Below, one piece after another: positions 7,334 through 19,072 of a stretch of DNA of 64,000 bases. The stretch covers positions 124,001 to 188,000 of the forward strand of contig JAIEMJ010000003.1 in the NCBI GenBank assembly GCA_019752335.1, given 5' to 3'. Source of the DNA: Bryobacteraceae bacterium (GTDB taxonomy: Bacteria; Acidobacteriota; Terriglobia; Bryobacterales; Bryobacteraceae). Position 1 is the first letter of the stretch; every line of letters starts with the position of its first letter. The notes beneath the pieces are model-generated. The model was given only the letters and a program-made list of their open reading frames with translations, did no database searches and had not been told where the DNA came from. The position numbers were made by a program, and so were the translations under genes.

Positions 7334-9337
7334 TCAGAACTGAACTTGGACACGCTTCATGGCCTCTGTGAAATCGTTCCAAATGAGCGGCGGCAACTGG
7401 TTCGCGTTATCGGCCATCCGTCTCATCGCCATTCTCTTCGCGCTCGTGCAGATGGCTTCTAGATCGGCCGGGGAAACTCCCTTGAGCCGCCCGGCTACAA
7501 GATCGACGGAGAGTTCCTCACTGAGTTGAATGTCGCCCAGTTGCTTCGAGACCAAACGGCGATAGCCTTCATCATGGGGAATACCGATCTCGATCTTTTC
7601 CGAGAATCTTCCTCCACGCAGAATAGCGGCGTCGACGTTGTTGAGATGGTTCGTGGTTCCAATCAGAAAGACGTTGTGGTTCGGCTCGAGCTCGCTGATC
7701 AGACTTCGTGCCTGCTCCACAACTTGAATGTCGTGCTGCGATTGAAGGCCATTGTTACGTGGCAACAACCCGTCCATCTCGTCGATGAAAATGATTGACG
7801 GACTGTTTTCCTTCGCCCGGGCGAAAAGTTCGGTGAGCTTCTTCAAGGATGCGCCGACGGCGCCTGCCAGAACATCGGCAGCGGTAATCGGATAAAAGCT
7901 CCGCTTCGTTTGCGTGGCAATCAGCCGCGCAATCATGGTCTTGCCAGTTCCGGGAGGCCCGATCAGCAGCAGGCCCGCGGGCATGGCCAAATTCAGCTGG
8001 TCGGCGTAGGCGGGATCCATCAAGCGAATCAGGTTGCGGAGATCGAGTTCGGTGTCTGGCGAAAGGACCACATCGGCCCAGTCCACCTCTTTGAATGCCG
8101 CCCGGTCCCGCCCGCCCGTCTCCGCCAACGCGCGAGCCAAGTCGGACCCTTCAATTTGCCTGTGTTCTTCCGCTGCGAAGGACGCCGCCTTATCGACCAA
8201 GGCGCCAATCTTGGCAGCGCTCCATCCAGGTGTTCGCTTAGCGAAATGCTCCAATTCAAAACGCCTGGCCGGCCTCTTCGCAAGTTGAGCGGCAAAGATT
8301 TGAATTCGCTCTTGCTCATTCGGCAGATCTAACCGAATATGCAGATCGAACCGCCCTTCTCGAATCAACGCTCGATCTAATCCGTCGTAAAAGTTTGTTG
8401 CGGCCACTAGGATGAGCTCGGGATACTTGCGCGCATCGTCAACGCATGACATCAGTCGACCTGTTTTTAGGTTGAACGAGCGTGCTGCACCACCAGTGTC
8501 GTCGGAATCGCCAATCTGACGTTTGGTCCCGAGCGCATCCAGTTCATCGATGAACAGCACTACGGGCCGGTTGCCCCCTGCCAACCTGAAAATTGATTCC
8601 AGGTTTTCCTCCGTCTCGCCAATGTACTTGTTGACAAGGCTCGCGGCCGGCACATATAGAAAGTTCAATCCGAACTCCCCTGCCACCGCTTCGGCTAGCA
8701 GTGTCTTGCCCGTACCACGAGGACCATGGAGTAGAATTCCGTTCCGCCGAACACCGTACTTGCCGAGCTTCTTCTCGTTAAGGTTTGCACTCACGAGTTC
8801 TCGAATCTGCCTTTTCGGTTCCTCTAGCCCGCCCACAGCGGCGAACGTAACGGAGGTCTTCTGAGGATGCATGTCCGGAGAACCGACGCTACCACTGCCC
8901 GCGACAACTCGCTGGCCCGGCCTCATTGAGAGCAGCGCAGGAATGATCAAACAAAGGACTACAAACAACGCCACAGCTAAAGCTTTGGCGAGCAGGGGAT
9001 ACGACTTCTCGAGCGGGACGATCGTGATAAGTCCTGCGCCAATGAAAATCACAAACCCGCAGAAGAAGTACCCGGTAAAGAGGGCCAGTCTTCGGAACAG
9101 AGTTCTGCCATAGGCGATCAGCAAGACGCAAATCACAGCGAAGATAACCACGGCCGGGTGCAACTGCGAGGCGATTACAATCACCGCGAGGAGTGCGAGA
9201 GTAAGCGCGGCCAAGCCTCCAGTAAACGCTCTCTTCAGGCTGTCAGGAGTGTTGGAGGAAAGAAGCCCGCGGAGCTCTCGATAGCCATCGCTCAGAAAGC
9301 GCCCGAGTTGAGTGGCAATCCAGAGGACCGGACTCAT
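7334..9337 (-). CDS. Membrane-anchored tandem AAA+ ATPase inside the secretion operon
   Basis: About 667 residues from the ATG at 9337; a TTG seven codons upstream is the alternative. The N-terminal ~140 residues hold four hydrophobic helices. Two AAA+ domains follow. The first has GPRGTGKT (about residues 205-212 of this start; Arg replaces the usual Pro) and FIDELDAL. The second has GPPGTGKT (about 460-467) and FIDEMDGL, each followed by a sensor-1 Asn region (AATN, GTTN) and an arginine-finger region. This is the Cdc48/Vps4-type AAA unfoldase arrangement with a membrane anchor and no protease domain. I know no standard VirB component of this type. It may remodel substrates or pilin at the membrane, or stand in for VirB11. 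Confidence 0.85.
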   Translation of the reverse strand: MSPVLWIATQLGRFLSDGYRELRGLLSSNTPDSLKRAFTGGLAALTLALLAVIVIASQLHPAVVIFAVICVLLIAYGRTLFRRLALFTGYFFCGFVIFIGAGLITIVPLEKSYPLLAKALAVALFVVLCLIIPALLSMRPGQRVVAGSGSVGSPDMHPQKTSVTFAAVGGLEEPKRQIRELVSANLNEKKLGKYGVRRNGILLHGPRGTGKTLLAEAVAGEFGLNFLYVPAASLVNKYIGETEENLESIFRLAGGNRPVVLFIDELDALGTKRQIGDSDDTGGAARSFNLKTGRLMSCVDDARKYPELILVAATNFYDGLDRALIREGRFDLHIRLDLPNEQERIQIFAAQLAKRPARRFELEHFAKRTPGWSAAKIGALVDKAASFAAEEHRQIEGSDLARALAETGGRDRAAFKEVDWADVVLSPDTELDLRNLIRLMDPAYADQLNLAMPAGLLLIGPPGTGKTMIARLIATQTKRSFYPITAADVLAGAVGASLKKLTELFARAKENSPSIIFIDEMDGLLPRNNGLQSQHDIQVVEQARSLISELEPNHNVFLIGTTNHLNNVDAAILRGGRFSEKIEIGIPHDEGYRRLVSKQLGDIQLSEELSVDLVAGRLKGVSPADLEAICTSAKRMAMRRMADNANQLPPLIWNDFTEAMKRVQVQF

Positions 9338-9418
9338 GGCTGGGTATTCAGAACGCAAATCCCGGCTCCTTGGGCTAAATCTACCGCATCCGGGATGGAT
9401 CCGCCACTGTTTGCCGCC

Positions 9419-9781
9419 CTAATCAGCCGCCTCCTCGGGAACAACCTGAATACGCAATAGACCAATACCCAACGCCTCCAACGCGGCCGTCTTCCTCTCG
9501 ATGTACGCATCGTCGTAGGCGGTTTCAAGCGTGGCGCCCACTTCGCGCAATGAAGTCTCCACCGGCGCGAGGGCTTCCTCAAAAGCGATCTCGCGAAACT
9601 CGTTGCGCGCCGCGACCTCGTACGCCCGGCCGTCATCGTCAAGAAACAGGTATTGCCGGCTGATCCCATGCTTGTACTGGTTGATGCCATTCAGCCGACC
9701 CATAAACATAAACCCAACGCAACGCGCCGGTCCCAGTTTGGTTTCGAGTGGTTTCCAATTCGGGTCCATTGCTTCTTTCAC
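9419..9781 (-). CDS. Small conserved-looking protein of unknown function in the secretion operon
   Basis: This 120-residue soluble protein has no signal peptide. Visible features are a GINQYKHGISRQYLFLDDDGRAYE block (about residues 32-55), which looks like a short beta-rich domain, and an acidic helical C-terminal half. The start overlaps the stop of virB10 by four bases, and the stop is 81 bases before the ATPase start, so it belongs to the operon. I do not recognise a family with certainty. It may be an accessory or regulatory factor of the transfer system. Confidence 0.7.
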   Translation of the reverse strand: MKEAMDPNWKPLETKLGPARCVGFMFMGRLNGINQYKHGISRQYLFLDDDGRAYEVAARNEFREIAFEEALAPVETSLREVGATLETAYDDAYIERKTAALEALGIGLLRIQVVPEEAAD

Positions 9782-11322
9782 TGTTCGGGAACTGGCACCT
9801 CGGAAGATCGCGTAGCGGCGACTTCGCGGTACATCCTGTTCAGCTCGTTTTTCAAGGCCACCAATTCCCGAAGTTCGGCAGCCGTGGGCAGCGCCTGCGC
9901 ATCCGCACCCGCAAGATTCGACCGCGAATTGCGAACTGAGGCCGGCAACGTATCGGAGGCAGCCGCCGTAGTCGCTGCCTCCTGAAGAACGATGTAGAAC
10001 CGTGTGTTTCCCGGAAGGGTAATGACGATGTTCTGCGTGTACGCCATCCTCATCAACTCCTGTTCGCCGGCAAGGCCGACGTTCGAAGCGATCCGCTCCC
10101 GTAGAAGAATACTCTGATCGATCGGTCCTGAAAGACCACCGTAACTGCGGCCTCCCACCAGATAGGCCGCCATGGAGCCGATGCCCGTCAGGGAGCGAAC
10201 CAGAGCTCGTTTGGCCCCACCCCTCCCGTTCACCGTTCCTTTCAGCGGACCGTAATTCAGGCTGACGCCGCTGCCTTCGATCGTCTCGGGGCTCCCGTCC
10301 GGCATTTCCAGCGCAGTGAAGCGCAGGCCGATGTCGCCGTTCTGGTTCGTTTGGGCGAGTTCCCCAATGGCCTTTGTGCCTGCGGGGATGACGACCTCAC
10401 CATCGCGTTCGTAGTTGTACTCGATCACCGCGATAACCGGCGTCTTCACAGCGCTGCTGATGGCGCTCTGCAGGCGTGCGACCAAGCGTGTTCCGGTCGG
10501 AAGTAGCGTGGAGGTGCGATTACGCTCCGTACGAATCGCCTGAGCGGCAGTTCTGGTTGCGTTTATCGGCGCGGTCGAGGTGATGTTCCGGACAAAAACC
10601 AGGGAGGGCTTATTCAAGGCATCGGATACGTTGACGGGTTGGACAGGTGGTGGTGCGACCGGCGGCGCAGGCGGGGGAATAGGTTGCGGTGGAATATGCC
10701 GACTCATCTGTTGCCGATAGGCGTCGAGGGCAGGATCATTGACCGGGGGCACTTGGCTGAGGGCGTATTGGCCGGGCGGTTGCTCAGCCGGCGGTTGATT
10801 CGCTGCTTGGGTACGGCGCGAAGTCGCATTGATGTCGTCTGGACTTAGTTGGTCGCCATTCTGGTCTACGTTGCCTTGGTCTGCGCTGAGAAGGGGTATT
10901 GTCGATCCCGACGCGCCCCCTTGCTGCCCGCCATTTGCTGGACGCCCCAGATTGGGCGTCGTGCGCCGGTCCTGCCCACGCTTCTCGGTGTTGGAAGTCG
11001 AGAACAGAGCGAGGAAGGCGAAACCGCACAACACCACGGCGGTCGCTAGTACCAGGAACGCCTTGCTGCGGTCCATGTTTTTCTCGCCGCGAGCGTTGGT
11101 GTCAGCGCCCTTGGGGCGGTTCCTTTCCTCTTTGAATCGCTGCCAGAACTGCTGTACGATTCCGGATGGCGCCGGGCTAGATTCCGGTTCTTCGGCTTGC
11201 GCGGAAACCGTTTCCACTCTGGAATCGCGACTTTCGTCCTCGCGAGCGAGCCGGGCCGCATCGGCCTGGTCCCCGAACTCTCGTTCGATTCGTTCATTGT
11301 CGAGTCTGTTATCTGGCGTCAT
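9778..11322 (-). CDS. virB10: VirB10/TrbI-family transfer channel scaffold
   Basis: 514 residues with the classic layout: a cytoplasmic acidic N-terminus, a single membrane helix at about 88-108, a proline-rich periplasmic stretch near 205-230, and a C-terminal beta-barrel domain from about 265 containing LLPTGTRLVARLQ and VVIPAGTKAIGE, both typical of TrbI/VirB10. A further 60-residue helical tail follows the barrel. VirB10 spans both membranes and senses ATP use by the motor. Its start lies inside the end of the VirB9-like gene (14-base overlap). Confidence 0.93.
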   Translation of the reverse strand: MTPDNRLDNERIEREFGDQADAARLAREDESRDSRVETVSAQAEEPESSPAPSGIVQQFWQRFKEERNRPKGADTNARGEKNMDRSKAFLVLATAVVLCGFAFLALFSTSNTEKRGQDRRTTPNLGRPANGGQQGGASGSTIPLLSADQGNVDQNGDQLSPDDINATSRRTQAANQPPAEQPPGQYALSQVPPVNDPALDAYRQQMSRHIPPQPIPPPAPPVAPPPVQPVNVSDALNKPSLVFVRNITSTAPINATRTAAQAIRTERNRTSTLLPTGTRLVARLQSAISSAVKTPVIAVIEYNYERDGEVVIPAGTKAIGELAQTNQNGDIGLRFTALEMPDGSPETIEGSGVSLNYGPLKGTVNGRGGAKRALVRSLTGIGSMAAYLVGGRSYGGLSGPIDQSILLRERIASNVGLAGEQELMRMAYTQNIVITLPGNTRFYIVLQEAATTAAASDTLPASVRNSRSNLAGADAQALPTAAELRELVALKNELNRMYREVAATRSSEVPVPEQ

Positions 11323-12385
11323 AACTCACCTCGCGAAAACTGCTGATGCCAAAGCCTATCGGGGCCAGTGCCGGGCGATCTACCGCGCCGGACTCAGCCA
11401 TTTGAAGAAACAGCATTTCGGTTGACTGCTTGAAAGAAGGCCGTTTGAAGACCACCACGCCGTCGGCGCGCTCATCTGGACCCAACCTGCGCCGGCTCAT
11501 TCGAAAGTCCGTGACCGGCAGTTGTTCGGATGTTGACCAGCGAGAGCGGCGGATGATTTTGCCGGTCTTATTCCTACCGCCCAATTGGATCTGCGGCGGC
11601 ATCAGCTCGACAGCATGATCCTGCACATTCATTACCGAGAACAGAACCACAACCTCGCTCCCCTGATCGATGACCTCGCTGATTCCGGTCTTGACTAGTT
11701 CCTTGCCAGGCTCGGTGATGCCGGGCTTCTGTCCGTACAGGAGGGGGAGAGGTGCGCGCCGCTGACGTTCCAGGAGTTCGTTCAGCGCCTCCTCTTCCGG
11801 TTTCTTCGACATTCCGGCCTCCGGAAGCGAGCTTTGAGGCGACCCGGGCGATGCCCAATTAGTCGCGAGCGATTCCGTCCGTACGGTCACAGGTGCGTTT
11901 GCGACGCTCGCGATGGGCAACGTCTGAGGGATCATCGCCGATGGTGACTCGGTTGGTTGGATGATGAATTGGCCCGCCGGTCTATATCGCAGCAGGAAAT
12001 CCACGGAGGGCTGGGACGGATCCTTCGGATCGCCTGCGCTGATCAGGAGCAAGCTGGTTTGGAGCCCTCGTGTCGATGAGACCAGCAAGTTGCTTTGAGC
12101 CGCACGTGACGTAATGGGCTTGATGAAGACGAGATTCGGCTCCCGCTCGGAATGTTCCGCAGAGAAGGACACGGGGTCGCCGAGCACGACGGAGTTGATA
12201 GGCTCGGGCATCCGGATAGCGGTCACATAGCGCGGGGCTAAGTAGACGGTAGTCACCTGGCCGTCCCGTATCGGTCGCCCGACCACCTGCGCCTGGACCT
12301 GAGTCGCCGATGTATTGGGGCCATTAGTCTGGCCCAGAATCTCGGTCACCGGAACAATCAACAATATCCACTTCAGACGAATCAT
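11309..12385 (-). CDS. virB9: VirB9/TrbG-like outer-membrane core protein
   Basis: 358 residues with a short signal peptide (ILLIVPVTEILGQ). The N-terminal half has the beta-strand pattern of VirB9 (TVYLAPRYVTAIRMPEPINSVVLGDP, then NLVFIKPI and NLLVSS). The C-terminal part, from about residue 225, carries a second beta domain ending in a GPDERADGVVVF block. A lower-complexity linker of about 70 residues separates them, making the protein somewhat longer than typical VirB9 (about 250-300). Position between the VirB1-like and VirB10-like genes supports the call. The ribosome site GGGAG sits 9-10 bases before the ATG. Confidence 0.83.
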   Translation of the reverse strand: MIRLKWILLIVPVTEILGQTNGPNTSATQVQAQVVGRPIRDGQVTTVYLAPRYVTAIRMPEPINSVVLGDPVSFSAEHSEREPNLVFIKPITSRAAQSNLLVSSTRGLQTSLLLISAGDPKDPSQPSVDFLLRYRPAGQFIIQPTESPSAMIPQTLPIASVANAPVTVRTESLATNWASPGSPQSSLPEAGMSKKPEEEALNELLERQRRAPLPLLYGQKPGITEPGKELVKTGISEVIDQGSEVVVLFSVMNVQDHAVELMPPQIQLGGRNKTGKIIRRSRWSTSEQLPVTDFRMSRRRLGPDERADGVVVFKRPSFKQSTEMLFLQMAESGAVDRPALAPIGFGISSFREVSYDAR

Positions 12386-12401
12386 GGTGGGTTTCTCCCT
12401 T

Positions 12402-13941
<1,540 letters not shown>

Positions 13942-13965
13942 TCAAAACGCGTTCCGCCTCACCGA

Positions 13966-14260
13966 CAAAATATTCTTGAACCTATTCGACCTCGCGTTGC
14001 GCCCTCGTGTCCTGAGAAATGTTCGTTGAGTATTTGGGATGCTGGGTCCAATGTCTCCGCAAAAATATTCCTAGATCCATTTGCGCGCGGATCGCTCTCG
14101 CCTAGCCGGAAGAATGTTCATTGGTCCATCGAATCGTCATTCGAGGCAACGTTCCACACGCAACCAACAAAATGTTCTTTGAGCCATCTGCGTTGAGGTC
14201 AACCGATCTTCCGGATGTTCAACCTGAATAATGTTCTCCAACCTATCCGGCGCGGAGGAG
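13966..14260. repeat. Array of six imperfect direct repeats upstream of the secretion operon
   Basis: In the 452-base gap between the DUF362 gene and the MoxR-like gene, a degenerate motif of about 20-24 bases recurs six times. The TTC of the motif ends at 13975, 14024, 14070, 14119, 14177 and 14236, giving spacings of 49, 46, 49, 58 and 59 bases. The best consensus on the plus strand is AAAATRTTC, two to three variable bases, TGA, then CCATYTG. The array lies just before the first cistron of the transfer operon (read leftward). It could be a set of regulator-binding sites or an origin-type iteron array. No open frame in this gap looks real. Confidence 0.6.
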
Positions 14261-14300
14261 ACACCCGGCACTTTCTGGCTCTATTGCCTGGCAGCAGAAT

Positions 14301-16527
<2,227 letters not shown>

Positions 16528-16687
16528 CTCCGGAGTTCAATCTGGGGCTGATCATGGCCGCGCAGCGAGGCGAGAGCTAGACCATTTCGGCCCATGAGTC
16601 CGTTGTAAGGGGAATCGGATCGTCCTGGCAAAAGTCTGTTCGGAGAATGTTTGCGGCTTAGGGTTCTAAAGGGGATGGTCCCGGTTA

Positions 16688-16743
16688 GTGTTCATTATTG
16701 TGAAATGTTCACGGAACGTGTACAGTAGTTATTGAGTGAACAC
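16688..16743. promoter_or_regulatory. Clustered inverted half-sites before the AbiE-type operon
   Basis: GTGAAATGTTCAC (16700-16712) is a perfect five-base inverted repeat around ATG. It is flanked by GTGTTCA (16688-16694) and its inverse TGAACAC (16737-16743). All four arms share TTCA/TGAA. The cluster lies 36-90 bases before the antitoxin start, where AbiEi-type antitoxins bind inverted repeats to repress their own operon. Promoter elements are not clear enough to call. Confidence 0.5.
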
Positions 16744-16779
16744 GAGCTGGGGCGCTAAAGTCTGCGTACAAATACGGCC

Positions 16780-17799
16780 ATGACGACTCAAGAACGCGAG
16801 ATCATCAATGCGGCGATCACTGCTCTCCAGCAGATCGTGGGCCTTCCCGCGCGTTTAGCCCCAGTTCGCGCCGATCTTGAGCGCGACCTGGAAGACGCGA
16901 CCATTGAAATCGAGGCCAATCGCCGGAAATACCGGTTCGCGGCAGAGGTGAAGACCGTCGATCGGTTCGAGACACCTGCCATGGTGAAAGCCGGCGTGAC
17001 GGACACACGCAGGCCGCCCCTGTTGATTGCGCCCTACATCACCCGCGAAGTTGCCGGCCGCTGCCGTGAACTTCACCTGCCCTTCATCGACACGGCTGGG
17101 AATGCCTATCTTGAAGGCCCGGGTCTTTTCATTTATGTAGTGGGCCAACCGCGGCCAGATCAGCTCAAACAGGATCGGTTTCGAGCGCTCAATCCTGCCG
17201 GACTACAGGTTGTCTTCGCCTTGCTTTGCCAGCCAGAACTGATGCGAGCGAACTATCGGAAGATTGCAGCGGCCGCGAAAGTAGCGCTGGGAACGTTGGG
17301 TCCTGTGATGAAAGATCTTGAGGGACGAGGCCTCATTCGCCTTAACCCAGCAACAAATCGACAACTCCTCGACCCACCTCGAATGCTTCAGGAGTGGGTT
17401 ACGTACTATCCGACCACCCTGCGCCCAAAACTCAATCCGCGGCGATTTCACGCTGACCCTGAGCGGCTCCAGCTGGCTACGATCAAGAAGTGCGGCGCTT
17501 ACTGGGGCGGTGAAGGCGCCGCCGAAAGGCTGACTCAGTTTTTGAAGCCGGAACATTTCACGATCTACGCACGTGGGCCTATTGCCGAGCTTGTTGCCGC
17601 GAACCGCATGCGGGCAGACCGAAATGGCAATGTAGAAGTTCTCGAAGCTTTTTGGGACTTCGAGACGAGAGCGGATGATCTAGTCCCTCCCGTGCTCGTG
17701 TATGCTGATCTTCTTGCGACGAACGACGGCCGAAATGCCGAGGCTGCAAGAATGATCTATGAGCAGCGGATCGAGCCCACATTCCGTCAGAACAAGTAG
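16780..17799 (+). CDS. AbiEi-family antitoxin of a type IV toxin-antitoxin system
   Basis: 339 residues. The N-terminal ~120 residues look like a nuclease-fold remnant (FAAEVKTVDRF, then LLIAPYITREVAGRC and LPFIDTAGNAYLEG). A winged-helix part follows at about 140-190 (VVFALLCQPELMRANYRKIAAAAKVALGTLGPVMKDLEGRGLI). The C-terminal block PVLVYADLLATNDGRNAEAARMIYE is characteristic of AbiEi-family antitoxins. In AbiE systems this protein represses the operon and counters the nucleotidyltransferase toxin. The next gene, overlapping by 41 bases, is that nucleotidyltransferase. Both lie between the integrase and the transfer genes. Confidence 0.85.
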   Translation: MTTQEREIINAAITALQQIVGLPARLAPVRADLERDLEDATIEIEANRRKYRFAAEVKTVDRFETPAMVKAGVTDTRRPPLLIAPYITREVAGRCRELHLPFIDTAGNAYLEGPGLFIYVVGQPRPDQLKQDRFRALNPAGLQVVFALLCQPELMRANYRKIAAAAKVALGTLGPVMKDLEGRGLIRLNPATNRQLLDPPRMLQEWVTYYPTTLRPKLNPRRFHADPERLQLATIKKCGAYWGGEGAAERLTQFLKPEHFTIYARGPIAELVAANRMRADRNGNVEVLEAFWDFETRADDLVPPVLVYADLLATNDGRNAEAARMIYEQRIEPTFRQNK

Positions 17800-18628
17800 C
17801 CCGGTCGACCCCTCCATTGTCCGCGTTCTTCGCCCTGTTGACAGGATCGCTTCGGAGCTTAGGTGTCCCTTCTTCGTCGCCGGCGCAACCGCGCGCGATC
17901 TCATGCTGGTGAACGTCTATGGCCTCCGCCCGGGGCGGGCCACTCGTGATATCGACTTTGGAATTGCGGTTCAGAGCTGGGACCAGTTTCAAGGCCTGAA
18001 GGAGCAGATGATTGCGACGGGTGAATTTTCCTTAGACTTGAAGGCTCAGCAACGGCTTCTCTACACCGACCACAGCGCGGGATTCTCAGTTCCCGTCGAT
18101 CTCATTCCTTTTCGGGGTGTAGCCTCCGCGGACAACTTGATCGCCTGGCCTCCCGGGCGAGATGTGGTTCTCAACGTTGCGGGGTTCGAGGAGGCTTGGG
18201 TATCGTCCATACCAGTCGAAGTTGAGGAGGGCCTTACCGTACGCGTGGCATCCGTGCCAGGACTGACATTGCTCAAGCTGGTCGCATGGGCGGACCGTCG
18301 CCTCGAAAGTAACAAAGATGCCGCTGACCTCCACCGCTTGATCACAACCTATTCCGACGCGGGAAATTTTGATCGGCTCTACGACCAGGAGTTGCCATTG
18401 CTCGAAGCTGTTGAGTTCGATCTGGAACTCGCAGGCGCAGAACTGTTGGGACGCGATGTCGCGCGTGTTTGCGCTGCGGCGACATTGGAGCAGGTCCGAA
18501 CCTGGCTGTCCTCACCAAAATTCCTCGATCAATTGGTCAGCCACATGGTGCGGACGTCAACCCACTCTGAAGGGACAACGAATGTGAGCCGGATTGCCGA
18601 AGCTTTTAGCCGCGGCGTTCTCCGCTAG
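17759..18628 (+). CDS. AbiEii-type nucleotidyltransferase toxin
   Basis: 289 residues with the nucleotidyltransferase pattern: FFVAGATARDLML (about residues 39-51), then GRATRDIDFGI with the metal-binding D-x-D (about 62-67), and later LLKLVAWADRR followed by NKDAADLHRLI, the K-D..DL signature of the AbiEii/AbiGii family. Such toxins transfer nucleotides to RNA, as shown for related proteins, and cause abortive infection or plasmid stabilisation. The start overlaps the end of the antitoxin gene, so toxin synthesis is coupled to antitoxin. The target is not predictable from sequence. Confidence 0.82.
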   Translation: MSSGSSPHSVRTSSPVDPSIVRVLRPVDRIASELRCPFFVAGATARDLMLVNVYGLRPGRATRDIDFGIAVQSWDQFQGLKEQMIATGEFSLDLKAQQRLLYTDHSAGFSVPVDLIPFRGVASADNLIAWPPGRDVVLNVAGFEEAWVSSIPVEVEEGLTVRVASVPGLTLLKLVAWADRRLESNKDAADLHRLITTYSDAGNFDRLYDQELPLLEAVEFDLELAGAELLGRDVARVCAAATLEQVRTWLSSPKFLDQLVSHMVRTSTHSEGTTNVSRIAEAFSRGVLR

Positions 18629-18650
18629 CACGGGGACCGATCTGCAGGCG

Positions 18651-19013
18651 TCATCTCTTCACGAGAATCACCTGAGGCTTTATCTCATCCGCTCTTGAAT
18701 CCACCTTCTCCAGGATTTCCTTTTCAACCTGATCGAAGTGCGCGTCGAGAATCGCAACGACCGAGGCAGGAAGCTCCTCGAACTCGTACAGGTAGGTCCC
18801 CTGGGCACGGAATGCCCGGGCGCTCATTTGCGGCACTCCCAGCGCACACGTCATTGCAAGCCGGTCGTTGTTCAAGTGGAAGATTTCGATGAGCATCAAC
18901 GGCCACTCTGCCGGCACACTCATTTTGCGGCCTACGCGCTCCACCCAAGGCTGGGTTGGCGTGAGAAACCGGAGCATGCCTGATCCGTTGGTCAAGACCT
19001 GTGATGGCATCAA
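18651..19013 (-). CDS. Hypothetical protein next to the integrase
   Basis: A 120-residue frame between the toxin gene (convergent, 22 bases away) and the integrase (59 bases). The predicted protein is soluble, with a mixed alpha/beta N-terminal part and a charged C-terminal helix (DQVEKEILEKVDSRADEIKP). I do not recognise it. An overlapping frame in another phase is less protein-like. It could be an integrase-linked accessory gene. Confidence 0.5.
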   Translation of the reverse strand: MMPSQVLTNGSGMLRFLTPTQPWVERVGRKMSVPAEWPLMLIEIFHLNNDRLAMTCALGVPQMSARAFRAQGTYLYEFEELPASVVAILDAHFDQVEKEILEKVDSRADEIKPQVILVKR

Positions 19014-19072
19014 ATCCCTCTTCGGATGTGATGATAGCCCACCAGAACGGAGCGGCGCTCACGGCGGGGGCA

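Noticed and set aside
13966-14260. CRISPR array
   Set aside because: The repeats are degenerate (only about half the positions agree), spacing varies from 46 to 59 bases, and no cas gene is present.
18724-19062. Alternative minus-strand frame for the gene next to the integrase
   Set aside because: It is Arg/Gly-rich and less protein-like than the overlapping frame 18651-19013.
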